DNA from: Cymbomonas tetramitiformis
Lineage: Eukaryota > Chlorophyta > Pyramimonadophyceae > Pyramimonadales > Pyramimonadaceae
Direction: 5' to 3'
Assembly (NCBI GenBank): GCA_001247695.2
Contig: LGRX02033428.1
Span: forward strand, 20,879-84,878
Length of the DNA: 64,000 nt
The position numbers and the translations under genes were made by a program. The notes beneath the pieces were generated by a model. The model made no database searches. It saw only the letters and a program-made list of their open reading frames with translations, and had not been told where the DNA came from. Below, in pieces: positions 1-11,594 of the stretch (the stretch's first letter is position 1; every line of letters starts with the position of its first letter).

Positions 1-1179
1 CGGTCTGCAACAGGAAACTACACCAGCCAAATGTACAAGCTATATGCCTGTGAGCAGTGCCTGACACACAAGAATCCACTAAGAATGATGAAAGCACTCC
101 ATCCTCGTGCTGCATGCATGGAAACTCATGGGGCATCGTTGAGCATTAAGGCGGACCGCGGATCACCTGAGATTGGAAGAGGCTTCATGGACGCAAAACG
201 ATGGTTGCACACGGCTTTAATTGTGCTGACAACATGGGACTTCACTTCTGTTGTCACCCCCTGAACGATCCCAGAAGAATCCATATTATCCCCTTTCACC
301 AACAGGAACTGTTAAGGCGGGAGTGAACAGAAGGTGGTGGACCACACTCGTTCACAGCTTGATGCGCGGATGGCAACGAAGGTCACATGCATACTGAGGC
401 ATCTGAGGGTTGCTAATGAATCGCATCGCACCTGAAGCTCCTCCTTCTTAGGGAGTTGGACGAAAATCCCTTCAGCCACATCGGTGGACCTAGATTCTGC
501 ATGCTGGAGTGCACCAGTGGTGGTCGCCAGATATCGCAGCGCCTGCAGGACTCACACCTCCCAACCAAGATATGTGATCACATGGAAGGCATTCACACAC
601 GCGGAAGCACTGCCGGAGCCTCATGCCACAACTCCAGAGAGTGATAGAGAGGCCAAATGGAAGGCGGAGCCACACGTGGAATCACTGCCGGAGTGTGGTT
701 TCACACACTTTTGGGTTCTCTTTACTTCGACCTGTTCTTGCAATTACTCCTCCTCTCGGATGGGTTGGCCTCTTGGGTTGGCAATGCCCGGAAAGCATCC
801 TATTGGTTGCCGAAATTGCACGTGGCGTAAGCGCTTTCATAACCAATGCTTTACTCTCAAGGCACCCCATCCTCCCCAACGCCGGTAGCACAGACATTCA
901 GAGCACGCACTTGTGGGGCAAATGCGGCTCGGTACCTGCTCGAGCTGCAGGCTGGAGTGCCGTAGCTTGTGGTTGTCCTCCCTACACTCCACCCAGCATT
1001 GATTCCACATCTCAACAAACCACAGTCTTGCAACAACTTTACAACGGTTCTCTTGCGAGCTGCTTGCTCCTGGCAGTCAGAGGGTATCCAGCAACACGAG
1101 GCCTGAACCTCAGTCCATGACGCAGTGTCAGTGTACACCGTCAAGACCCGCTTCCCCGATGCCTGAATCGACGGCTCAC
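1..1179. other. Stretch below the last resolved HMMR exon; 3' end of gene not resolved
   Basis: The minus-strand HMMR-like gene should continue here, because its lowest resolved exon (1180-1253) ends in phase 2 with a splice donor. I could not place the next exon confidently. A short minus-strand stretch near 430-475 ending in a GTGCGA donor is a weak candidate. No repeat array, RNA gene or other recognisable gene was seen. Confidence 0.4.
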
Positions 1180-4100
1180 CTGAGAGCAATATTCTCGTTT
1201 TTCACCTTCATGAGATGCTGAATCTTCTGCTTGCTGTTATGATGTGACACGAGCTGTGCAGTGCTAGTCTGCGCCCCGAGCGCTTCTCTCGTCTTAGTAC
1301 AGAAATCAGCCCACCATCTGAGGTGCCCTACAGCAGCTTGATTGCGTAAATAAACTGCACATTACGAGGATCCTGAATGAAGATTATGTCAGCTGCGAAT
1401 CTTAAGGAACACACTAGGTGAGGTAGCCGACAATCAATCAAATCGACTCAAGCCGATAATTAATCAAATGTCTACGCCCACAATGAGCTTTTCCCATATG
1501 TTTATATGTGCATGTACACACATACACTGAATGGCACTGTATGTGCGCTGTAGTGCAGCCGGTCTTCTGTGGCTACGGGGTGCCAAAGGAGTCGGTCCAA
1601 GGATAAGCACACACACACACACAGATGTGAGCCTTAAGATTGGACTTCAAATGGCATGCCCCTCGCCAATTTATACTCACCCCAATAATCAGAGCAAGTT
1701 TCAGCCCCTCTTTACCCCTGTACAGCCTCTGGAAGCCCCTCGTGACCAAATCACTGCGGAAGGTGCAGGGGGGGGGGCGGGATCAGAGCGGTTGGACAAA
1801 ATATCTGAGCAGAGGTCACCTGCAGCGTGGTCACTTGCTCCTCCAGCTGCGAGTTCTGGTCGCCCAGCATTGCATTCTCCTGCTTCAGCTTCATCACCTG
1901 AACAAACATTCCCAACCGCCTCCCCTCATTTTGCTCCCTTGTCTCCACCAGTTGTGGGGCCCTACAGTCCCTCAGGTCAGAACCTGCTGCTCACAGAAGC
2001 CGAAGGCCCTTGACCTGGGGTGGTTGGGGGCCCGAGCACACGCCAAATTCCTGACATCCATCCCGATACGAATGATCGCACCTACAATCCCTCGCGCGGA
2101 GAGATGCAACACCCCACTGTGCGGGATCCACGGGCGATGCAGGGTTGCCCGGGAGGCCGCGGCCGGTCAGCCATTCACCGGGCTGAGAACCGGGCGGAGA
2201 AGCGGAGATGAGCCTCCAGACATCGGCATCACACACAAATGGAATGGTTCCCGAGGGTCGTTGCAGACCCAGTTGCGCCCTCTTGACAGATTGGCATCAG
2301 CTGTCCCGGAACTAGCGACAGGGCGGGCAAACCATGCACCTACCGCAGGCTTACTCTCCGTCCCTGCGCAGGCATAACCTCTGCGGAGGCAGGCACACCT
2401 ACTCGCAGTTTCCCAGCAGCATCCGGGGGACAGTGACGGTGGCGGTTTCCCAGCAGCATCCGGGGACAGTGACGGTGGCGGTTTCCCAGCATCCGGGGGG
2501 CAGTGACGGTGGCGGATAGAGAGCTGCTCTCAGCGGCGGGAGCGCCGGTTCCAATGTGTCCGAAGAGCTCCCAGCACAGACCCCAGCGGCTTGCATGTGC
2601 ACACAGCCAGATCGGGGAGGGACATCCGGAGAGAGTTCCACAGTGCAGCTCAGGGGAAGGCACCTCTGAATCGAGCAGGCCAGCCTCCAAGCGTACAGAG
2701 GCAAGCGCCTGCTCCAGATCCCCCCTCTGCTCTTCCAGGAGGGCCACCTGCGCCTCCAGGTGCTGCAACCCCAGAACCCCTCTCACCCCCTCCTCAAGTG
2801 CCATCGTGTGGGAAGGTCACCCTAAGCTCTCCTGGCACACCCCGATTTCGGCGCGTCGTCGATGGAGTCACAAACCACATTTCAGAGATCACCTCCACGG
2901 CTCTCCTCCCGGACCCCCTCGAAGCATCCTCCTGGCCCCCTGAAGCATCCTCTGACCCCTGAAGCATCCTCCCTGCACCCCTGGAAGCATCCTCCCTGAC
3001 CCCTGGAAGCATCATCCTGCACCTCCTGGAAGCATCCTCCCTGCACCCCCTGGAAGCATCCTCCTGGCCCCTGAAGCATCCCTCCCTGACCCCTGGAAGC
3101 ATCCTCCTGACCCCTGGAAGCATCCTCCCTGGCCCTGGAAGCATCCTCCTGCACCCCCTGGAAGCATCCTCCCTGGCCCCTGGAAGCATCCTCCCTGACC
3201 CCCTGGAAGCATCCTCTTACAACACGAACGGCTCTATGAGTGCCCTATCGCACGAGAGCTTGCATCTCAGCCTCTGCCGCATTTGAGTGCCTCGCGAGAC
3301 AGCGCCAGCCAAGCCAAGCCCTGAAATGTCAATGATGGCCGACGGTGGCACCTCCTAGAACAGCTGACAGACCAACCTGAGTATCCAAACCAGGAGCCGG
3401 AACCCGCACCGAACCCGGCTCTGCTTTTTGGCCTGCACGAAGAAATACCGAAATCCAGCTCTCCTCGAGGGGGGTCTTGTAGTTAGACAACTAGAACCCA
3501 GGTGGACAACAGCGGTGAGCACTAGAGGAACGTGACAGACGGCTTCCCGGTGGACCTGAGGGCTCCAGGGTGACGATGGCACGACAGCAAAACTCTCTTT
3601 CCGACGACCGTTTGTGTGCAGCGCCGTTTGCTGACAGTAATTTCGGAGAACATCGACCAGGGGATTTGACTCTCCAGCACGGCGATGACCTTCAGCAATA
3701 CCGAGGTGGAAACAGCAGGACAGCAGCGCCATCGAAGACTGCATGTGGCAAGCGTGCTGGGAGGGAGAGGTGATGGCATTAGTATGGGTGAATGTCTCTG
3801 GCGTAGATCTGTTGGTTCCCACGTTCCCCGGGGACTGGGCAGAAGAAGCCCACCGTTCAAGACCAGGTGGTGTGATTGACGCGGGCATGGCGTGAGCCTC
3901 TCTGATCGAAGTGGGGCACACGTATAAAGGGGAGGAAAGTGTGCGCCTTCAGGTGAAGATGCCATTGAGGCGAACGTAAAGCTGGCGCATCAAAGATGGA
4001 GCGACCTCGAGTGGCGACGATGTCTGCAGGGATTGAGGTTACACGCGTTTCGACTTCGCACTTGTGGGGCAAGCAGCATGCCAGCCTTGCTTTGGATGTC

Positions 4101-7100
4101 TAGCTGATACCTGGAAAGTCTCAGCACTGTGCACTGCCAACTGCGCGCGGAGCTGGTTGAGGTCGTCTTCCTTTGAGTTCAGCTGCTCACTAATCTCCGC
4201 TTCCCGCGCAACCAACCGTGCAGAGTGTTCAGCCACGACTTCCGCCTGCTCCGCAGCTGCTGCGCACCTCATCTCCTCGAGTTCCAAGGAATGCCTAGTA
4301 TCCATCTCGTACTCCTGTTGTGTCAGCTCGAGGGACATTGCCTTATCTTTGGCCTGCTCCATCTCGCTCAAAGCAGCTGCCTTCTCCGCCTCTTTGGCCT
4401 GCTGCATCTCACTCAAAGCAATGGCCTTCTCTGCCTCCTTGGCCCGCTGCATCTCACTCAAAGCAATGGCCTTCTCTGCCTTCTCCATAGCACTCTTGCA
4501 GCCTGCTCCGCACCCGCTCAAAGCAGCAGCCTTCTGCCTCTGCCTCCTTGGCCCGCTGCATCTCCACTCAAGCAATGGCCTTCTCTGCCTCCTTGGCGTG
4601 CTGCATCAGTCAAAGCACAGTGGCCAGCCTCGCCTCCTTGGCCCAGCTCCGTCTCACTGATAGCAGCGGCCTTCTCCGCCTCCTTGGCCCGCTCAGTCTC
4701 ACTGATAGCAGCAGCCTTCTCCGCCTCCTTGGCGGTGCTCACATCTCAGTCCAGCAGTGGCCTTCCTCCACGCCTCTTTGGCCTGCCACATCTCACTCAG
4801 CACCAATGGCCTTCTCATATCTTTGGCCTGCTCCACCTCGCTCAAAGCAGCAGCCTTCTCTGCCTCCTTGGCCCGCTGCATCTCACTCAAAGCAATGGCC
4901 TTCTCCGCCTCCTTGGCGTGCTCCATCTCGCTCAAAGCAGTGGCCTTCTCCGCCTCCTTGGCCAGCTCCGTCTCACTGATAGCAGCAGCCTTCTCTGCCT
5001 CTTTGTCCTGCGCCATCTCAGTGATAGCAGCAGCCTTCTCCGCCTCCTTGGCCTGCTCCATCTCAGTCAAAGCAATGGCCTTCCTCCGCCTCCTTGGCCT
5101 GCTGCATCTCGCTCAAAGCAGTGGCCTTCTCCGCCTCCTTGGCCTGCTCCATCTCGCTCAAAGCAGTGGCCTTCTCCGCCTCCTTGGCCTGCTGCATCTC
5201 GCTCAAAGCAGCAGCCTTCTCCGCCTCCTTGGCCTGCTGCATCTCACTCAAAGCAGCAGCCTTCTCCGCCTCCTTGGCGTGCTGCACCTCGCTCAAAGCA
5301 GCGGCCTTCTCCGCCTCCTTGGCCTGCTCCACCTCGCTCAAAGCAGCGGCCTTCTCCGCCTCCTTGGCCTGCTGCATCTCGCTCAAAGCAGTGGCCTTCT
5401 CCGCCTCCTTGGCCTGCTGCATCTCGCTCAAAGCAGCAGCCTTCTCCGCCTCCTTGGCGTGCGCGATCTCGCTCAAAGCAGCAGCCTTCTCCGCCTCCTT
5501 GGCGTGCGCCATCTCGCTCAAAGCAGTGGCCTTCTCCGCCTCCTTGGCCTGCTCCATCTCGCTCAAAGCAGTGGCTTGTTCAGCCGCCTTTGATTTCTCG
5601 AGGGCGCCTCGCACCGCCGCCTTCTCCGCTTGCTTCGCCTCCTCCGCCGTGGCGAGTGAATCTGCCATCACTTGAAGCATTGTCGCCTTCTGCTCGCCTA
5701 GTACTGCCATATGCTGCTCGTGTAGCCGCTCCTCTGTCTCGCAGATGGCGGCTGCCAGCTCCTTATCGTGGTGCCCACGCATCTGCCGGAGCGCCCGAGA
5801 CTTAGAATCGGCCGCCTCTGACATTAGCAGCGCGAGCTCCGCGTTCTTACGGCCTTCGAGCTCTTGCAGCTCCTCGTCCTTCTCATACTGCGCCTGCGAT
5901 AGCGCAGCATCCTGGCGGGCCATGCTGTCCCTCGCCAGGTCCTGCATCATCTTCATCATCTCTGCGTTCTTCTCCTGTGCCAGCTCACTCAGAGCTTCCA
6001 TCTTCTCCGCCTCCAGCATGCCCTGCACCTCATGCATGGATGCCTCCTGCCGAGAACCCCCAAAAGTTGCACCATGCCCGGCACCCGCAGCTTGTTTCAG
6101 CCACCCGGCTTCCCACTCCCGGAGACCCCCCTATAAAGGTTGCACCATGCCCGGCACCCGCGGCCTGTTTCAGCCACCCGGATTCCCACTCCCGGGGACC
6201 CCCCTATAAAGGTTGCACCATGCCCGGCACCCGCAGCCTGTTTCAGCCACCCGGATTCCCACTCCCGGAGACCCTCCTATAAAGGTTGCACCATGCGGCG
6301 GTTACAGGCGGTACTCACGGGTCTCTGCCACCAAATTCCCCTTTGACTGGCGAGGCATTGGCATAAACCAAGGCTTGGAGCGTTCATGACAAGGACAAGG
6401 GGCGGGAGAGACAGAAATGAGGAGGTTTGCTGTGTACCGCAGCTCGGTAGACATCATCCAGGGCGACCTCCATCTCGGCTTGGCACATCGTGCGGGCGGA
6501 GAGCACTGCGGCCGTCTGCTCCAGCTTCGCCGCGTCCACCAGGCGCGTGCCGAGGAAGTGCATGGACCGATCCGCCTCCTCCAATGTGCTCGCCAGGCGG
6601 TGGCACATCTCCTCCTCCATGGACTCGCGCAGCTCGCACAAATCCTGGTCGTGCTGCGCCCACATCTTCTCCCCTTGCAGCCGCAACGCCTGCGCCTTCT
6701 CATCCTGCGCGTCGAAGCGCCCTCCCCCACAGAAAATTTCAGCTTGCCTTTGGGACTCACAAGAGCTGGTGTTGGTGACATGAGCATGGATTCCCGCGCT
6801 GCAAAGGTGCAAATCTTGAAGTCTGGCCATGACACGTCGGACGGAAATGACAACATGGAAAATGGAGCAGGCAAGCGACCCCCAGATTCCCCCCACCGGC
6901 TTCGGATGGTTTGTGACTCTGTGGCGAGTCCTCTTTCCATGGGCACCCCCATCCCTCCTGCTGGTCATACCCCTCAGACAATCTAAACAACCGCCCTTTC
7001 TCAGTCTTCTTCACCGTCCCTCCCGCTGGCCATACCCCTCAGACAATCTAAACAACCGCCCTTTCTCAGTCTTCTTCACCGTCCCCACTTGTCCGCCCCT

Positions 7101-10100
7101 CCCGGAGCCACCCTCATCAGCCTTCCCATCATATCGGTAGCCCCCCCTCTCGTATCGGCAAGGGACTGACGGAGTCAACCCCGTGCATGCTCAGCAATCC
7201 CCACCTGCATTCGAGCCTGCGTCAGCTCTACCTCCGTCTTGAGCTCAACGTTCTGCGCCCACGCACACGCGCCCCCTTCCCCGGACCATTAGTCCCTCCG
7301 GCATCCCCTGCCCCATGTTATCTGCCCGGTTCCCGGGAGCGCCTTGCTGGCTGCGGCGGCGGCGACTTGTGACCCCCGCAGCGATGCCAAAAACAATAGC
7401 GCAACCAGATGGCAACACGCGGACCGGGCCGGTTTTACTTTGCGCGCCAAGCCCAGCTCAAAGCAACGTTGCGTGCGACAAGCAACGCTGCATGCAACTC
7501 CGCGGCATGCCACGTGGCGGACGACACCCACGTGGCTCAGGGGGGCCCCTCGAGAGCACCTTCACCTTCATGCTGGGCAGCAGCCATGGGACGGGCGGAC
7601 ACCTTGATTGCGCTCAGCACCATGCGCGCCACCACTGCTTCCGTCGCATGTGTCTGCAATTAGATACGCCACTCTGCATCTTAATCTCCCATCACATGCA
7701 CCTCTCCGCCCCGAGCAGGGGCTCAAGGACCCTGCAGAGGGCGACGGCTTGGATTTCATCTCGAGGAGCCCCCCTTGGCCGAGTCCAGCCGCCGCTGCGT
7801 CCACTTGCGTCACCGGCTTGGCACTGGATGCTGATGAAAGGCGCCTCTGGCTGTAGCGGGTCGGTGAGCCATCTAAATTGAGAAGCCCGATCGAGGCCGC
7901 TGTGAGCCCCGTGTGAAATACTTCCGACATAGCGTGTGATGACCCTGCTGGCACTAGTGGACACGCCGCCGTTTCGCCAACTAACAAACCCCATTTAATG
8001 GCCTTACTACCCTCATATGTCATCAACATGCGCCGCATCGGCACAAGGTATTGCCGGATCGATCCGATGCTCGTTGCACACGGGGTCCACGCTGTCCCGC
8101 TTTGAGCTCCCACTATTTCCGACGACTCCACGGGTATGAAAGAGGCCATCATGCAGTGGAGGGGGCCTCGCACCGTGCCGAGTTCCGCAATGGTCACCTC
8201 TGCATCTTGCAGTGCTGCCTGCATACAGCCGCAAATCAAAAAGCTGCCTCTCGGCTATAGCGGGAACTTGAGGGGCGGTGGGTGGGGCTGAAGAAGGCCC
8301 TGGCCAACAACCAATGTGTGGGATGGTGTGATACTGCCCACTGGCATATGAGCTCATAAGACCGAGGCGGTGCCATTTGCATAAAGCACGAAGAGTAGCC
8401 ACATTACGAGCTGTACGGGGTTAGCAAGGCGACGCGGTAATCCCACAGGTCCCGAGGTAATGAGGTAAACGCGTGGCACTTCGCGCCTGTAATCATCGGA
8501 GATTCCAAGGTGCGAAACCCGCAAAGCTTTGGGACATTTATGCTTGGTGCTTGCTCCTCTCATGCCCCTATCGATCGATGTCAGTTGTCGGGGAGTCGGA
8601 TGGCGACGGGCAGCGCCACGCTATTACTAAGAGGGGTGCGGCACTTCGGCCCCGCTTATCTCTCCTCGACTCTCGAAGGTGGACCACAACATCGGCTACC
8701 AAGAGAAGCGTGCAACTGATGTCACCTGCGCGTCTTCCAGAGCGATGGCGCTCTCCTGCAGTTGCGCCTCCCTCTGCTGTCTCCGCCTGAATTCAGCCTC
8801 TTTGGTCGCCTTTGCTGTCCGCATCGTAATCATGGCCTCCTGTGACGCCCCATCCAGCAGTTCAGCAGAGGCCACCATCTGCAAGGAAGCCGAGCAAACG
8901 TGCCAGAACCACCGTGCACATCATGAGGATGGCGGTGGGGTTGCTTCTTGTTTTTGTCCTTTTCTTCTTCTTTTCTTCTCTTCTTGGGTGCCGCACAATC
9001 GAGTGTCGGCAGGCACGGAGACCCCGGCGAGGGGCCATCGCGCACAGCCAGCGGGCTGCGGAGACCGAGGGACTTCACGAGGGGCTGCTCTGGGAGCCGG
9101 GAGGTCGGAGCAGGGTAGGGACGGGCCTCAAGCTCGGACTCAAGAGCACTGAGGAGCTCCTCCTGGCGGCCAACGGCCTCCTGCCAATCGCGGCGGGCCT
9201 CATCCTTGCCCAACATCTCACGCTGCATCTCCTCCACCACGATCTCTCCGTGCTCGACCTTTCCACGCAGCTCCTCCACCACACGTTCATGCTGATGTGC
9301 ATTCTTTGACACCTGCACGACGCGCCCACAGGACTGACCCACCTAGAACATCGAAGCCGTCCATTGGATGGACCATCGGTGGCCATGGCTCGAAGCCTCG
9401 GAGGCCTCACGAGCAGCACGCGGCCGAAGTCGAAATGTTGCTATTCGACATTTGCGTCGACATGCAGTCTCTCAGTTGCGATCCAAAGACACGAGTGGCG
9501 CGCCCAGGGGTCAGCACTCTGGCCTTCAGTCCACCTCGACAACGGCCATCCACTGTGATCGATAAGGGGCGGAAGAGGGCCCGACCTGAGCAACCTGAAC
9601 CTCGACAACGGCCATCCACTGTGATCGATAAGGGGCGGAAGAGGGCCCGACCTGAGCAACCTGAACCTCGAGGGATGAGACCGCGGACGTTAAGGTAACC
9701 ACTTTGCGAGACATCATGCTGAGTTCACTGTTCTTGAGCCCCACCTGCAACGCCCACATCCACAACCATGCTCATAGCAATCCATGGAGCCCCCCAGATC
9801 TCCCTCAGCGTTCCTCATACCCAGGGCAGCGGGGAAGTCCACTCCTCGGGCCCCGCAGCACACCCAGGCGACACACTTGAGCCGGGAGGCGCTGTTGGGT
9901 CCCAGTTTTCCCTACAGCGCTCCAAGAGCTGCTCCGTGCACAGACCGAGCTTCAAGTCGGGAGAGCAGTATATCCGGAGGGCTCAGGCAGGAGCGTCACA
10001 CGCAGTGGGCAAAGCGTTACCGTCTGGGCAGCAAGGATGGAATCTTCTTGCACTTCATCGAGTTGTTCCTGTTAAACCAGAGGGACAGATGAGCAGGCTG

Positions 10101-11594
10101 AGAGGCCGAGGGCACGAGCGTGTACGCAGGAATGCCATCTCAACGTCGAGCGGCTCGTCGGGAGTGACACAAGAATACATGGAGGACGCTCGGAAGTCGC
10201 AAGGGAGAGAAGTGCAGCGAGCCGATGGGCCGAAGCAAACAGTCACCGTGCTTGGACTCCTGCACTCTGCTTTCGGGGCCCCTGAAGCACGTGCCTGCAG
10301 TGTGGCGATTCTCCGTTGAGCCGTGGTCACCCGCTTCTGTTGCTCGTCCTGATGGTCCTGGAGTAGCTTGAGTGCCGCGTCCTTCTCCGTCGCTGTGTCC
10401 TGCGCATGCATCCCTCGTGGAATGAGTATCTAGTTGCCGGCTTCCAGGGGCGCGATTCCTGCGGCCCGCCAGCCCCTCCCACAGTGGAGGACGAAGCCCC
10501 GGAGGTGGCTGCTGCGTGCAGTCCTCGGCTTTGGCGCAGCACTGATAACTGCATCCGTCAAGCTCAAAAACCGCACCTGGAGTGCCGCCTGAAGCGCCTC
10601 CCACTCTCGAGCTCTTTCCGCCGACTCCTGCTGGACACTCTCGAGATCCATTTCCTTGTCAAACACGATTTTTACAGCGCTCTCCAGACTCTGCGTGAGC
10701 TCCATCTTTTCGGCCTCCAGGCTCTCGATGAATGCTGCCTGCTCCCAGACGCCGCAGATCATGCGTAAGAACTCATCGTGGCGAACTTCGTTACAAGAAA
10801 ACATAGATGACATCACGGTATGGGAGCACCAAACTTCTGCACATGAACCATAAACTGTAACAGCTTAGTTTACCGCGTGAACTCCGGTCACACAAGTTAT
10901 ACGTGCCTGATCGAAAGCGGCCTGCGACGCATGCGCGAGCTTCTCTGTAAGTTCCTCATTTTCCGCCTGGAGCCTGCTCATCTCACTCTTTAAACCTTCA
11001 TGCTCCGAACTGACGCCGCGGATGTAGCCGACTGCTTCGTCGAGCTGTCCCTGCGATGTGAAGCGGCAGAACAGTCAGCACTGACGGGAAGGCCATATAC
11101 ATATGGTCCGTGAGGAGAGGAGATGCCGTCACAGCAAACCGTCAGAGATGCACCTGCAGCTCATGCAAGCGCTGCGTCGTCCACGCATAAGCTCGCTGTT
11201 TCCCGGACGTTGGCCCATTGCCAGTTCGCCTGTTAGTCTTGCTGGGGGCGGTGTTCTCGTCCGCCTTCGGCTCAACAAGTCCGGCTCCTGCATCACATAT
11301 ATCCCTCTTAGTTCAACATGAAATCAAACCTTGAAAGAAGAAGAAGAAAAGCATATACCGTTGGCGAACGACAAGCGTTCGAGGATGAAGCGCTCGCCCC
11401 CCGATAGGAAGGCGGTGCTCCCTTTTTTAGCGCCTCCTACGGGACATTTTGGATTATATTCTCCAGGACCTGTGTATAATTGTTTTGTTAGTTCAAACTA
11501 GCTGACCGGCAGAAACGAACAGTGCAGTCTCGATACCTGGAGTTTTGAATCTAGGTTCGGGGAAGCGTTCTGAAGTTGAAAGTGCGAACGCCAT
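1180..11594 (-). CDS. HMMR: Hyaluronan-mediated motility receptor (HMMR/RHAMM)-like coiled-coil protein, multi-exon, 3' end incomplete
   Basis: HMMR proteins are long coiled coils that bind microtubules and centrosomes. The start is ATG at 11594. Phase-consistent exons are 11537-11594, 11359-11469, 11154-11287, 10903-11050, 10577-10785, 10295-10399, 9667-9744, 9127-9342, 8726-8878, 8174-8218, 7603-7653, 7205-7252, 6438-6704, 4111-6046, 2664-2762, 1820-1897 and 1180-1253; more may exist. Exons 1 and 2 join to RFKTPGPGEYNP, a SHIPPO/STPG-type PGPGxY motif also placed at the N-terminus of animal HMMR. The middle is coiled coil. The exon at 1180-1253 encodes HHNSKQKIQHLMKVKNEN, which closely resembles the conserved HMMR C-terminal segment. 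Donors at 10295 and 9127 would be GC-AG. The 4111-6046 exon carries a 15-residue repeat array broken by small indels, so the gene is either misassembled there or damaged. The family call is strong; the exact exon set is less so. Confidence 0.82.
2915..3215. repeat. Minisatellite of CCCTGGAAGCATCCTCC-type units, likely intronic
   Basis: About a dozen imperfect copies of a 20-26 bp unit lie between the HMMR-like exons at 4111 and 2762. Irregular unit length makes the reading frames here unlikely to be coding. Confidence 0.85.
4340..5575 (-). repeat. 45-bp (15-codon) tandem array inside the largest HMMR-like exon
   Basis: About 27 copies of a 45-bp unit encode AKEAEKAAALSEMQQ-type repeats on the minus strand. 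Copies between about 5080 and 5570 stay in frame. Single-base insertions or deletions break the frame near 5083, 4755, 4610 and 4535, for example an extra C in the ccttctcc stretch. The period is 15 residues, not 7. Confidence 0.9.
6066..6300. repeat. 73-bp tandem repeat within an HMMR-like intron
   Basis: Three full copies start at 6066, 6139 and 6212 with a partial one at 6285. The array lies in the intron between exons 6438-6704 and 4111-6046. Confidence 0.9.
9535..9666. repeat. 66-bp direct duplication in an HMMR-like intron
   Basis: Two almost identical 66-bp copies start at 9535 and 9601, directly downstream of the exon at 9667-9744 on the minus strand. Confidence 0.85.

Noticed and set aside
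4225..5805. 526-codon plus-strand frame rich in leucine, serine and proline
   Set aside because: It is the opposite strand of the 15-residue coiled-coil repeat array; repeats keep several frames open.
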